Source: Ectothiorhodospira shaposhnikovii
GTDB lineage: Bacteria; Pseudomonadota; Gammaproteobacteria; Ectothiorhodospirales; Ectothiorhodospiraceae
Length of the DNA: 64,000 nt
Direction of reading: 5' to 3'
NCBI RefSeq assembly: GCF_022227765.1
Contig: NZ_JAJMLZ010000007.1
Coordinates: 207,960-271,959, forward strand
Shown: piece after piece, positions 55,832 through 64,000 of the stretch
How positions within the stretch are numbered: the stretch's first letter is position 1
How the letters are laid out: the number at the start of each line of letters is the position of its first letter
Translations under genes and position numbers: made by a program
The notes under the pieces: generated by a model
Database searches by the model: none
What the model was told of the DNA's origin: nothing
Seen by the model: only the letters and a program-made list of their open reading frames with translations

Positions 55832-56676
55832 GCACAGCAGCGTCTTCCATCATCCCGGCACTGGACTGGCAGGACCACTCGGCCCCTTATGAAGATATCC
55901 TCTATCACAAGGCCGAAGGCATCGCGAAGATCACCATCAACCGGCCGGAAGTCCGCAATGCCTTCCGCCCGCGCACGGTCAAGGAGCTGCGCCAGGCCCT
56001 GTCCGATGCCCGCTTTGACGAGGGGATCGGTGTCATCATCCTCACCGGCCAGGGGGATCTGGCCTTCTGCTCCGGAGGTGACCAGCGGGTCCGGGGGGAT
56101 TCCGGTTACAAGGATGAACAGGGCGTGCATCATCTGAACGTGCTGGATCTGCAAAAGGAAATCCGCTCCTGCCCCAAGCCGGTGATCGCCATGGTGGCCG
56201 GCTATGCCATCGGCGGCGGCCACGTGCTGCATCTGATCTGCGACCTGAGCATCGCCGCGGACAATGCCCGCTTCGGCCAGACCGGCCCCAAGGTGGGTTC
56301 CTTTGACGGCGGCTTCGGCGCCAGTTATATGGCCAGCGTGGTGGGTCAGAAAAAGGCCCGGGAGATCTGGTTCCTGTGCCGGCAGTACGATGCCCGGGAA
56401 GCACTGGACATGGGGCTGGTCAACACCGTGGTGCCGCTGGCGCAACTGGAGCAGGAAACCGTGGCCTGGTGCCGCCGGATCCTGGAGCACTCCCCCATCG
56501 CCCTGCGCATGCTCAAGTCCGCCTTCAATGCCGGGGTCGATGGCCAGGCGGGCATCCAGGAACTGGCCGGCAACGCCACCATGCTCTTCTACATGACCGA
56601 AGAGGGGCAGGAAGGCCGCAACGCCTACCTGGAGAAACGCAAGCCCGACTTCCGCAAATTCAGACGTCAGCCCTGA
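55828..56676 (+). CDS. menB: 1,4-dihydroxy-2-naphthoyl-CoA synthase
   Basis: 282 residues. Crotonase-fold ring closure of OSB-Co[16 protein letters not shown] is the MenB active-site loop; [19 protein letters not shown] and [13 protein letters not shown] are characteristic. Normal length. Confidence 0.96.
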   Translation: MSTAASSIIPALDWQDHSAPYEDILYHKAEGIAKITINRPEVRNAFRPRTVKELRQALSDARFDEGIGVIILTGQGDLAFCSGGDQRVRGDSGYKDEQGVHHLNVLDLQKEIRSCPKPVIAMVAGYAIGGGHVLHLICDLSIAADNARFGQTGPKVGSFDGGFGASYMASVVGQKKAREIWFLCRQYDAREALDMGLVNTVVPLAQLEQETVAWCRRILEHSPIALRMLKSAFNAGVDGQAGIQELAGNATMLFYMTEEGQEGRNAYLEKRKPDFRKFRRQP

Positions 56677-56680
56677 AGTC

Positions 56681-57709
56681 GTGCCGCCGACGGGAACGGA
56701 AAACCCATGGCAGCAGGGATGCCCGCCCCATGAAATCCGGCTTTGGCGTTTCTCCCTGCCCCTCCGTCAGGCGTTATCCATGCCGGGGCACACCCTGACA
56801 CGACGGGAGGGACTGCTGCTGGAATGGTGTCGGCCCCGCGCGGACAGCCTCTGGTCCGAGATCAGTCCCCTGCCCGGCTTCAGCCGGGCAACGCTGGCCC
56901 GATGTCATCAGCAGGTCCGGCAGATCCTTGAACAGGACGGCCCCCTGCCCGACCGCCTCCTGCGTCTGCCGATGGAAACCGCCCCGGAGGTGTGTTTCGG
57001 CCTGGAAGCCGGACGGCTGCAATGGAGCGGACAATTGCCACCGGCGGCTCCGGTCCCCCGCTGCCGTCTGATCCGCCATGACGATGCCCTGGACATTGCC
57101 GCGGATCGGGCATCCCCCTGTTTCAAGCTCAAGGTGGGGCGCGACGCCCTGGCGACGGACATCGACAGGATCCGCCGGGTCACGGCACGGCTCACGGAAG
57201 GGCAGCAGCTACGCCTGGATGCCAATCGCTCCTGGACCCTGGAACAGGCCGAGACACTCTGTCGCGCCATCGACCACCGACGGATCCAGTTCATCGAGGA
57301 ACCCCTGCCGGCAGGCAGTGACTACCTGTCATGGTGGTCCCGTACCGGCATCCCCTTTGCCTGGGATGAAACCCTCAGAGAAACCATGGCCCCCGATCTG
57401 CGGACACCGGGCCTGGGTGCCCTGGTCGTCAAGCCCATGCTCACCGGCCTGAGCCGCGCCGGCATGCTGATACAGCAAGCCCGCCAGCTTGGCATTCCCG
57501 TCGTTCTGAGCGCGGCCTATGAAAGCAACCTCACCCTGGACTTCCACGCGCGCCTGGTCCATGACTGGGATCTGCGGGGTCCACAGGGCCTGGATACCTT
57601 CGGTATATTTGCCCGGGCGCTGCTGACGCCCATCCTCAGCCAACCGGAACATCGTACATTGCCGGTCACACCACACGCTGAACTGGAATACCTTGGATGC
57701 TGGACATGA
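56681..57709 (+). CDS. menC: o-succinylbenzoate synthase
   Basis: 342 residues, enolase superfamily; dehydrates SHCHC to OSB. WSEISPLPGFS near the N-terminus, the Lys base in CFKLKVGRD, LRLDANRSW, FIEEPLPAGSD and AWDETL provide the metal and base residues. It starts at GTG 56681, 4 bp after menB; no in-frame ATG is available before the conserved region. Weak ribosome binding site. Confidence 0.9.
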   Translation: MPPTGTENPWQQGCPPHEIRLWRFSLPLRQALSMPGHTLTRREGLLLEWCRPRADSLWSEISPLPGFSRATLARCHQQVRQILEQDGPLPDRLLRLPMETAPEVCFGLEAGRLQWSGQLPPAAPVPRCRLIRHDDALDIAADRASPCFKLKVGRDALATDIDRIRRVTARLTEGQQLRLDANRSWTLEQAETLCRAIDHRRIQFIEEPLPAGSDYLSWWSRTGIPFAWDETLRETMAPDLRTPGLGALVVKPMLTGLSRAGMLIQQARQLGIPVVLSAAYESNLTLDFHARLVHDWDLRGPQGLDTFGIFARALLTPILSQPEHRTLPVTPHAELEYLGCWT

Positions 57710-59112
57710 AACACACCCCGCCCCATGCCGACGTGCCCTGCCTGCTATGGCAGGCAGGCAGGCGTCATGCCGGGACCCTCGCCATCATCACCCCGGAAGA
57801 CAGCCTGAGCTTCGCCGAACTGGAAACGCGGGTGGATCATCGGGCCATGACCTTTCTGGCCCAGGGCGTGCAGGGTGGAGACTGGATCGCCCTGCGGACC
57901 CGGACCACGATTGACGGCATCATCGACCTGCTGGCCGTTCTGCGCAGCGGCGCCTGTCTGTTGCCGGTCAATCCGGCCATGCCGGAAACCCCGTTGCATG
58001 CCCTGCTGCGGCAACAGGGTGTTCACTGGCTGGTACGGGAACCAGGGCAGCCCCTGCAACCGACCGATACGACCGAACGGGATGTGATCGTCCCGTCCCC
58101 GCCATCCCCTCCCCCGGAACTGCGCCGTCAATTTCAGCCGCACACCCCCTGCACCGGCATTCTGACCTCCGGCTCCACCGGGCAACCGAAGCTGGCCGTC
58201 CACAGCTACGCCAACCATGCGCTCAGCGCCGCGGGGGCCGCGACACGCATTCCCCTGCGGCCGGGAGACCGATACCTGCTGTCCCTGCCCACCCACCATG
58301 TGGGTGGACTGGCCATCGTGTTTCGCTGTCTGATGGGGGGGGCCGCCCTGGTGCTGGACGGGCGCGCCGAGGATACCGGTTTCCTGATGCACATGGGCGT
58401 GACCCATGTCTCCATGGTGGAAACCCAGTTGCACCGCCTGCTGCAACAAAGCGGCCCGCCTCCCTCCAGCCTGCGGTACCTGCTCCTGGGGGGCGGGCCG
58501 GTCCGTGACTCATTGCTGGAGCAGGCACGCCGGCAGAACCTGCCCTGCTGGACCAGCTATGGCCTGACCGAGATGAGTTCCCAGGTGATCACCCAACCCC
58601 CGGAGGGACCGGCCCGCATCCTGCCTCATCGGGAATGCCGGCTGGCCGAAACCGGCGAGATCCTGGTCCGCGGTGACACCTTGTTCCTCGGGTATCGGGA
58701 CGCGGGACGCATCCTCCCCGCGACCGATGAAGAGGGCTGGTTCCATACCCGCGACCTGGGTCGCTGGGAAAACGGCCGTTTCCATGTGGTGGGGCGGCTC
58801 GACAACCAGTTCATCAGCGGCGGGGAAAACATCCAGCCGGAAGCCATCGAGCAACTGCTGCATACCCATCCCGACATCCTCCGTGCAGTGGTGGTGCCGC
58901 GACAGGACGCGGAATTTGGCCAGCGCCCGGTGGCCTTCATCCAGTCCGGCACGGAACTGGATGCCCATGCCCTGCGCACCTGGATGCGGGAACGGCTCAA
59001 GCCCTTCATGGTGCCGGTGGCCTTCCTGCCCATGCCTCCCACCAGCGGACTCAAGATTCAACGCCGCGACCTGATCCGGCTGGCCAATGTCATGCATCCC
59101 CGGGAAATCTGA
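57706..59112 (+). CDS. menE: o-succinylbenzoate-CoA ligase
   Basis: 468 residues, ANL adenylate-forming family. ATP motif TSGSTGQPK, GLTEMSSQV, and a GRLDNQFISGGENIQP hinge with an SGLKIQRRDLIR lysine near the end. ATG 57706 overlaps the menC stop (ATGA), like other junctions in this operon; 57697 is an alternative. Confidence 0.93.
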   Translation: MKHTPPHADVPCLLWQAGRRHAGTLAIITPEDSLSFAELETRVDHRAMTFLAQGVQGGDWIALRTRTTIDGIIDLLAVLRSGACLLPVNPAMPETPLHALLRQQGVHWLVREPGQPLQPTDTTERDVIVPSPPSPPPELRRQFQPHTPCTGILTSGSTGQPKLAVHSYANHALSAAGAATRIPLRPGDRYLLSLPTHHVGGLAIVFRCLMGGAALVLDGRAEDTGFLMHMGVTHVSMVETQLHRLLQQSGPPPSSLRYLLLGGGPVRDSLLEQARRQNLPCWTSYGLTEMSSQVITQPPEGPARILPHRECRLAETGEILVRGDTLFLGYRDAGRILPATDEEGWFHTRDLGRWENGRFHVVGRLDNQFISGGENIQPEAIEQLLHTHPDILRAVVVPRQDAEFGQRPVAFIQSGTELDAHALRTWMRERLKPFMVPVAFLPMPPTSGLKIQRRDLIRLANVMHPREI

Positions 59113-59114
59113 TC

Positions 59115-59543
59115 ATGTCCCTCTGGCAACGCCCCATCGATCTGCAGGCCATCAATGCCGCCCACCAGGGGACCCTCATGGAAGCCCTGGGGATCGAGAT
59201 CACCCGGATCACGGACACGGCCCTGTTCGGCACGCTGCCGGTGGATGCACGCACCCGACAACCCCATGGCCTGCTCCATGGCGGCGCCTCCGTGGCCCTG
59301 GCCGAAACCCTGGGCAGCGTGGCCTCCAATCTGGCGGCCCCGCCAGGCTGGGTGGCCGCCGGCATGGAGATCAGCGCCAGCCACCTCAAGTCCGTCCGCC
59401 ACGGTCGGGTCCTGGGCTGTGCCCGCCCCCTGCACCGGGGACGCAGTACCCAGGTATGGGACATCCAACTGGAAGACGAGACGGGAACCACGATCTGCGT
59501 CTGTCGACTGACAGTGATGCTCAGGGAGAAAAACCCCGTATAG
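59115..59543 (+). CDS. menI: 1,4-dihydroxy-2-naphthoyl-CoA hydrolase (hotdog thioesterase)
   Basis: 142 residues. Releases DHNA from DHNA-CoA. HGG at 55-57 and catalytic Glu64 in ALAETLGS fit the YdiI/PaaI-type hotdog family; the position two bases after menE supports the menaquinone role. With it the operon is complete up to DHNA except prenylation (menA not seen here). Confidence 0.9.
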   Translation: MSLWQRPIDLQAINAAHQGTLMEALGIEITRITDTALFGTLPVDARTRQPHGLLHGGASVALAETLGSVASNLAAPPGWVAAGMEISASHLKSVRHGRVLGCARPLHRGRSTQVWDIQLEDETGTTICVCRLTVMLREKNPV

Positions 59544-59574
59544 TACGATGACAATCCCTCACCGGAGATCCCCC

Positions 59575-61050
59575 ATGGCGACGCCCGGCACCTTGAGTCC
59601 TTCCGCGGACGACTCGATCGGTCCGAATGCCCTCACCCTGGTGTTCGGTGCCAGCGGCTACATCGGCAGTAACCTGGTACCCCGCCTGCTGGCCCGCGGC
59701 ACCCGGGTTCGGGCCTCTTCGCGCACGCTGAAGGTACTGGAGGCCCGGGGCTGGACCGGTGCCGAACTGGTCCCGGCCGATGCCCTCAAGCCCGAGACCC
59801 TGGGGCCGGCCCTCAAGGATGTCCAGGTCGCTTACTATCTGGTCCACTCCATGGGGGCCGGCAAGTCCTTCGGGCGCCTGGACCTGGAAGCGGCGAGACA
59901 TTTCGCCCGTGCCGCCGCCGAGGCCGGGGTCCGGCGCATCGTCTATCTGGGCGGGCTGGCCCCGGACTCGGCACGCAGCGAGCACATCGTCTCCCGACGC
60001 CTGACCGGTGACGAGCTGCGCAAGGGCAGCGTCCCGGTCACCGAATTGCGGGCCGGGATCATCGTCGGCCCCGGTTCGGCGGCCTTTGAAGTGATGCGTG
60101 ATCTGGTCCTGCACCTGCCGGTCATGGTCACCCCGAAATGGGTCTCCCGCACCTCACCGCCCATCGCTCTGGAGAATCTGCTCGACTACCTGGAGCGCGC
60201 CCCCCGGATCCCGGAGGCCGCCGGCGAGATTCTGGATACCGGCGGTCCCGAATACCTCACCTACGCAGACATGATGCGCATCCTGGCCGAGGAGGCCGGG
60301 CGCACGCCACCCCGGATCATCCCGGTCCCCCTGCTCTCACCGAAACTCTCCTCCTACTGGCTGCGTCTGGTCACCTCGGTGCCCACCTCCATTGCTCAGG
60401 CCCTGATCGAGGGCCTCAAGGAAGACTATGTGGCCGATGATGCACTGACCCGCCGCCTCATGCCCCAGGCGCTGATGGATTTTCGTACCGCGGTGCGCGC
60501 CACCTTCGAGGCTGAAAAATCCCACGGAGTCGCCGCCCGCTGGACCGAAGGGGCGTTCATGTTCCGAGACTACCGGGTGGACTACGCCTATTACGCCAAA
60601 CAGGCTTCCGGCAGTGCCCTGGTGGAGGCCACCCCGGATCAGGTCTGGGAGGTGGTCCGTCGCATCGGCGGGGAAAACCGCTACTTTGCCCATGAACTCC
60701 TGTGGAGGATCCGGGAAGGCATCGACTGGCTGCTGGGAGGCCCCGGCCGCAACTACGGTCGCCGTCATCCGACCGAGCTGCGCCTCGGCGACATGGTGGA
60801 CTCCTGGCGGGTGATGGCCATTGAACCGGAACGACGCCTCACCCTGGGATTCGGCATGCGCGCCCCCGGGGCGGGTGTGCTGGAAATCGAATTGTCACCG
60901 GAGGCGCCGGGCACCCGGATCACCGTCACCAACTACTGGCACCCGGCCGGCGTGTGGGGGCTGCTGTACTGGTACCTGATGGCACCGGCCCACGCCTTTG
61001 TCTTCAAGGGATTGGCCGAGGGGATCGCCGGAAGGGTCCGGGCCGCTTGA
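59575..61050 (+). CDS. SDR-family NAD(P)-binding protein with C-terminal DUF2867
   Basis: 491 residues. N-terminal Rossmann domain with GASGYIG (25-31), atypical extended SDR. C-terminal about 180 residues form a START-like DUF2867 domain (WEVVRRIGGENRYFAHELLWRIREGIDWLLGG). It belongs to the YbjT-like reductases whose substrate is unknown. ATG 59575 has GGAG 8 bp upstream. It sits inside the menaquinone cluster, 31 bp after menI, suggesting a link to quinone or isoprenoid metabolism that I cannot prove. Confidence 0.82.
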   Translation: MATPGTLSPSADDSIGPNALTLVFGASGYIGSNLVPRLLARGTRVRASSRTLKVLEARGWTGAELVPADALKPETLGPALKDVQVAYYLVHSMGAGKSFGRLDLEAARHFARAAAEAGVRRIVYLGGLAPDSARSEHIVSRRLTGDELRKGSVPVTELRAGIIVGPGSAAFEVMRDLVLHLPVMVTPKWVSRTSPPIALENLLDYLERAPRIPEAAGEILDTGGPEYLTYADMMRILAEEAGRTPPRIIPVPLLSPKLSSYWLRLVTSVPTSIAQALIEGLKEDYVADDALTRRLMPQALMDFRTAVRATFEAEKSHGVAARWTEGAFMFRDYRVDYAYYAKQASGSALVEATPDQVWEVVRRIGGENRYFAHELLWRIREGIDWLLGGPGRNYGRRHPTELRLGDMVDSWRVMAIEPERRLTLGFGMRAPGAGVLEIELSPEAPGTRITVTNYWHPAGVWGLLYWYLMAPAHAFVFKGLAEGIAGRVRAA

Positions 61051-61122
61051 CCCGTCCGATGGTCTTTGACATAACCACGCGGGGCATGATTCGTCCCGCC
61101 GTTCATGGGAGCTGATTATCAG

Positions 61123-61584
61123 ATGCCGGTCGTTGATCATGACATGCTGTTTCCCGCGGACCAGGAGGAAGTCTTCGGGATGATCCGGCGGGTGGATGAA
61201 TTCCCCCGCTATGCCGACGCCGTGGAATCCGTCACTCCGCTGGACGACAAGACCTATCGCTGGCAGGTCCGCGCCAACGGCATGGTCTTTCACTGGGACG
61301 TGACCATCATCGACGAGGATCCACCGCACATGATCCGCTGGCAGTCCCTGAGCGGCATCCGCAATACCGGACACTATCGGTTTTCCTCCGTCCCCGGCGG
61401 CACCCGGGTGCAACTGACCATCGAATATCATCTACCCACCCGGCTGCTGGACAAGACCGTGGGCCGGGTGGCCAAACCGATCATCCATCACATCAGTCGT
61501 CAGGCCTTCGAACGTATCCGCCGCTCCCTGATCAATGCCCGAGCGCTGGATTCCCGCAACGGCTCGTCCGGTTCGAAGACCTGA
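61123..61584 (+). CDS. SRPBCC (START/COQ10-like) lipid-binding family protein
   Basis: About 153 residues. Helix-grip fold of polyketide cyclase/COQ10 type: VFGMIRRVDEFPRYADAVESV, WDVTIIDEDPPHMIRWQSLSG. Such proteins bind quinones or other hydrophobic ligands. GGGAG lies 11 bp before ATG 61123; ATG 61105 is an alternative. Between the SDR gene and ubiE, so quinone binding is a reasonable guess. Confidence 0.8.
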   Translation: MPVVDHDMLFPADQEEVFGMIRRVDEFPRYADAVESVTPLDDKTYRWQVRANGMVFHWDVTIIDEDPPHMIRWQSLSGIRNTGHYRFSSVPGGTRVQLTIEYHLPTRLLDKTVGRVAKPIIHHISRQAFERIRRSLINARALDSRNGSSGSKT

Positions 61585-61618
61585 CATCCCCCCATTCCCT
61601 TGATCGGAACAACCCTGC

Positions 61619-62344
61619 ATGGACAAACAGCAACGCATCATTCAGATGTTCAACGACATCTCTCCCACCTATGACAGGCTGAATCGCATTCTCAGCTTCG
61701 GGGTGGACCGGCAGTGGCGACGCAACGGTTGCCGGGCCGCCATGAAAATTCATGGCGGTCCGGTGCGCCATCTGGTGGATGTGGCCACCGGCACCGGTGA
61801 CCTGATCCTGTTCTGGCGCGAAGCAGCCGCATCCCAGGGCACCACCATCGAACGGGTCACCGGCGTGGATCCGGCCGTGGGCATGCTGGAACTGGCACGC
61901 GGGAAGGTGGATGACGTGACGTTCATGGAGGCACCGGCCACTGCCCTGCCTCTGGAGGACGACAGCGCCGACCTGATCAGCATCAGCTACGGCATTCGCA
62001 ACGTGGTGGACGTGGAGGGTGCCCTGAGGGAATTTCACCGGGTGCTGGCACCGGGCGGGCTGGCGGTGATCCTGGAGTTCATGAGCCGTGAAAAACTCAC
62101 CCTGATGGACCGGATGAATCGTCTCTACATGAGTCAGGTACTGCCCCGTGTCGGCGCCATGATTTCCCGGGACAAGGAAGCCTACACCTATCTGCCGGAG
62201 TCCATCCAGGGCTTCATGAGCACGGAACAGCTGTGTGACATGCTCACCCGGGCCGGGTTTGAGCTGGTGGAGGTGCAAGATGAATTCCTGGGGATTTCGA
62301 CGCGGTTCATCGCCCGCAAACCGGCCGCCTCCGCAAGCCAGTGA
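61619..62344 (+). CDS. ubiE: Demethylmenaquinone methyltransferase (UbiE/MenG)
   Basis: 241 residues. SAM-dependent C-methylation of demethylmenaquinone, and often of the ubiquinone precursor. N-terminal MFNDISPTYDRLNRILSFGVDRQWRR, SAM motif VDVATGTGD, SYGIRNVVD and ISRDKEAYTYLPESI are signature stretches. Its location makes menaquinone the likely substrate; whether it also serves ubiquinone depends on other copies in the genome. Confidence 0.94.
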   Translation: MDKQQRIIQMFNDISPTYDRLNRILSFGVDRQWRRNGCRAAMKIHGGPVRHLVDVATGTGDLILFWREAAASQGTTIERVTGVDPAVGMLELARGKVDDVTFMEAPATALPLEDDSADLISISYGIRNVVDVEGALREFHRVLAPGGLAVILEFMSREKLTLMDRMNRLYMSQVLPRVGAMISRDKEAYTYLPESIQGFMSTEQLCDMLTRAGFELVEVQDEFLGISTRFIARKPAASASQ

Positions 62345-62452
62345 CTGGCCGGGCATCGCGGCACATGACTTGATCATCATCAACCCATGCCGGGCATGAC
62401 AGCCCGCATGGCCATTTCGACACAGATATAGAGAATAGAAAGGGAGACACCC

Positions 62453-63796
62453 ATGCGGGTAGCCATTATCGGGGCCGGTATCAGCGGTCTGGCCACGGCC
62501 TTTTATCTGCAACGCGCCCGGAGCGATGCGGACATCGTCATCTATGAAGCCAATCCCCACGTGGGCGGCACCCTGCACACCATCGACATCGAGGGGTTTC
62601 GCTTCGAGGAAGGCGGCAACGGCTTTCTGAGCAACAAGCCGGACATGCTGCAACTGGTCACGGACTGCGGCGCCGGTGACGTACTCATGCGCAGTCAGGA
62701 TGCCTCCCGCAGACGCTTCATTTATACCGATCGAATGCACCCCATGCCCGACTCTCCGGGCAAGTTTCTCAAGACCGAACTGCTCAACTGGCCGCAGAAA
62801 CTGCGGGTGATGGGCGAGGTGTTCATTCGTCCCAAACGGGACGATAGCGACGAGACCCTGCAGTCCTTCGGCTACCGTCGTCTGGGCAAGGCATTCACCG
62901 ACATCTTCCTGGATGCCATGACCGCCGGCATCTACGGCACCACCGCCGACCGGGTCTCCGTGAAGGCGGCCTTCCCCCTGGTGACGGAGCTGGAACGCAA
63001 GCACGGCGGCCTGTTCAAGGGCATGATCGCCCGCCGCAAGCAGAGCGCCGGCCCCGGCGGCGTACTGATGAGCTTCAAGGGCGGCATGAACGCCCTGACC
63101 GAACACCTTCACAAGACCATCAAGGCAGAATGGCATCTGGGCACACCGGTGGAAGCCGTGGTTCAGGAAGGCAAGGGGTTCCGGGTCGAGGCCGGCGACA
63201 AGTCGAGCACCGTGGACCAAGTGATCCTGGCTGTGCCGGCTTATGCCGCCGCCCGCATCCTGGCCGGACTGGACCGGGAGCTGGAACAGCAGCTGGATGC
63301 GGTCAACTATGCCCCCATTGCCGTGGTGGGCTTTGGCTGGAAGCATCTGGACCACCCCCTGGACGGCTTCGGCGTGCTGACCACCGCCGCCGCCCGCATG
63401 CCCTTCCTGGGCATCCTCTGGGACAGCTCCATCTTCCCGGACCGGGCGCCGGAAGGCATGAAATGCGTGCGCGTGATGCTGGGTGGACAACGGGATCCAC
63501 ACATGGTGGATCTGGACGACGACGCCCTCATTGCCCACGCCCGGGACGGCGTCACCAAGGCCCTGGGGATCGATGTCACGCCTGACGTGCAGTTCGTGAA
63601 GAAATGGCCGCGGGGCCTGCCTGGCTACCCGGTGGGCCATATCGAGGCCATGGATCGTCTGATGGCCCATGTGGGCCGTTATCCGGGGCTGCACCTGACC
63701 GGCAACGCCTACCGAGGCATTGCCATGAACGACTGCGCCCGCAACGGTCGCCTGACCGGCGAGGCCGCCGCCCTGCTGGGAGAGAAAAAGCTGTAG
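62453..63796 (+). CDS. FAD-dependent protoporphyrinogen oxidase-like protein (HemY family)
   Basis: 447 residues. FAD-binding GAGISG (7-12) with ExxxxxGG (EANPHVGG), and a C-terminal YRGIAMNDCARNGRLTGEAAA FAD motif, as in HemY/PPO and related amine oxidases. PPO would make protoporphyrin IX for haem and bacteriochlorophyll; other members oxidise carotenoids or squalene, so the substrate is not certain. Located 108 bp after ubiE, last gene of the window. Confidence 0.82.
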   Translation: MRVAIIGAGISGLATAFYLQRARSDADIVIYEANPHVGGTLHTIDIEGFRFEEGGNGFLSNKPDMLQLVTDCGAGDVLMRSQDASRRRFIYTDRMHPMPDSPGKFLKTELLNWPQKLRVMGEVFIRPKRDDSDETLQSFGYRRLGKAFTDIFLDAMTAGIYGTTADRVSVKAAFPLVTELERKHGGLFKGMIARRKQSAGPGGVLMSFKGGMNALTEHLHKTIKAEWHLGTPVEAVVQEGKGFRVEAGDKSSTVDQVILAVPAYAAARILAGLDRELEQQLDAVNYAPIAVVGFGWKHLDHPLDGFGVLTTAAARMPFLGILWDSSIFPDRAPEGMKCVRVMLGGQRDPHMVDLDDDALIAHARDGVTKALGIDVTPDVQFVKKWPRGLPGYPVGHIEAMDRLMAHVGRYPGLHLTGNAYRGIAMNDCARNGRLTGEAAALLGEKKL

Positions 63797-63892
63797 GGAA
63801 GACCTTCCGCCTGTGATGGTCCCACCTCTATCGTCATCATTCCTTCGTCATTCCCGCGTTTTTTCTGTCTTGACGAGGGGGGCCACTTTATT

Positions 63893-63965
63893 CGTCACTC
63901 CCGCGCAAGCGGGAGTCCAGGGTTTTCTGCCCTGTCACTGGATTCCCGCGTTCGCGGGAATGACG
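63893..63965. repeat. Compound palindromic intergenic repeat (REP-like)
   Basis: Two hairpins, ACTCCCGC-GCAA-GCGGGAGT type and ATTCCCGC-GTTC-GCGGGAAT type, nested in a larger imperfect inverted repeat bounded by CGTCA and TGACG, with TCCAG/CTGGA inside. Partial copies of the CGTCATTCCCGCG unit also lie at 63846-63858 and 63974-64000. This is a dispersed repeat type common in gammaproteobacterial intergenic DNA; it follows the last gene. No coding potential. Confidence 0.75.
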
Positions 63966-64000
63966 GAGGAGGTGGCGGGAATGACGCGGGGCGGGAATGA

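Overview
The window reads as chromosome of a GC-rich gammaproteobacterium of the purple sulfur bacterial lineage (order Chromatiales, most likely Ectothiorhodospiraceae). The reasons are a two-subunit class III polyhydroxybutyrate synthase (PhaE/PhaC), a SoxXA thiosulfate-oxidation cytochrome pair, a complete menaquinone operon, a split B12-dependent ribonucleotide reductase (NrdJa/NrdJb), and ordinary gammaproteobacterial neighbourhoods (rpsP-rimM-trmD-rplS, dapA-bamC, xseB-ispA-dxs). The assignment rests on gene content; no rRNA or tRNA gene was recognised here.

Layout. 0.4-6.2 kb: PHB locus, with phaA-phaR-phaP-phaB leftward and phaE-phaC rightward. 6.3-11.8 kb: housekeeping and small genes (Nudix, hslR, GST, ycgN, a miniature flagellar rod-like protein, glnS). 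11.9-16.3 kb: nrdJa-nrdJb, with a 493-residue LAGLIDADG intein in nrdJa. 16.3-20.5 kb: accessory island. 20.5-31.8 kb: htpG, rlmJ, soxX/soxA, ogt, a TPR protein, the ribosomal/tRNA-methylation operon, ffh and an MBL-fold hydrolase. 31.9-40.1 kb: ypjD, corB-like, radA, xseB-ispA-dxs (isoprenoid precursors) and queD-folE2 (pterin/preQ0 entry). 40.1-51.5 kb: bamC/dapA, gcvR, bcp, phoH, perM, a degenerate amidotransferase, a LysR regulator, a TM2 protein and clpB. 51.9-63.8 kb: menF-D-H-B-C-E-I, then an SDR protein, an SRPBCC protein, ubiE/menG and a protoporphyrinogen-oxidase-like flavoprotein.

The most notable part is the island at 16.3-20.5 kb. It is a gene-cassette array without an integron integrase (a CALIN). 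Four leftward single-gene cassettes each have the stop codon against, or within about 25 bp of, an attC-like palindrome with GCATAAC/GTTATGC outer boxes. At the far end lies a YefM/YoeB toxin-antitoxin cassette in the opposite direction. One cassette encodes a TIR-like (CAP12/Pycsar-type) protein and another may be a PD-(D/E)XK-type nuclease, so the array looks defence-oriented. One attC is split by a 174-bp remnant of a group II intron; removing the remnant restores a continuous attC.

The array lies between two 116-bp direct repeats (about 90% identical by hand alignment, with 48 contiguous identical bases). Each copy carries a paired NrdR-box-like motif at 32-bp spacing and a candidate promoter pointing leftward. 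One copy sits in front of nrdJa. The other, which has the better NrdR boxes, sits in front of the cassettes. The island therefore appears to have entered the nrdJ control region and duplicated it, which would place a ribonucleotide-reductase-type promoter where an integron would have its cassette promoter. That regulatory reading is inference.

Other regulatory signals: sigma-32-type promoters before htpG and clpB; the same 9-mer (TGCAGCGCA), resembling reported PhaR sites, at two pha control regions; and an FNR-like box near -42 of a possible men promoter.
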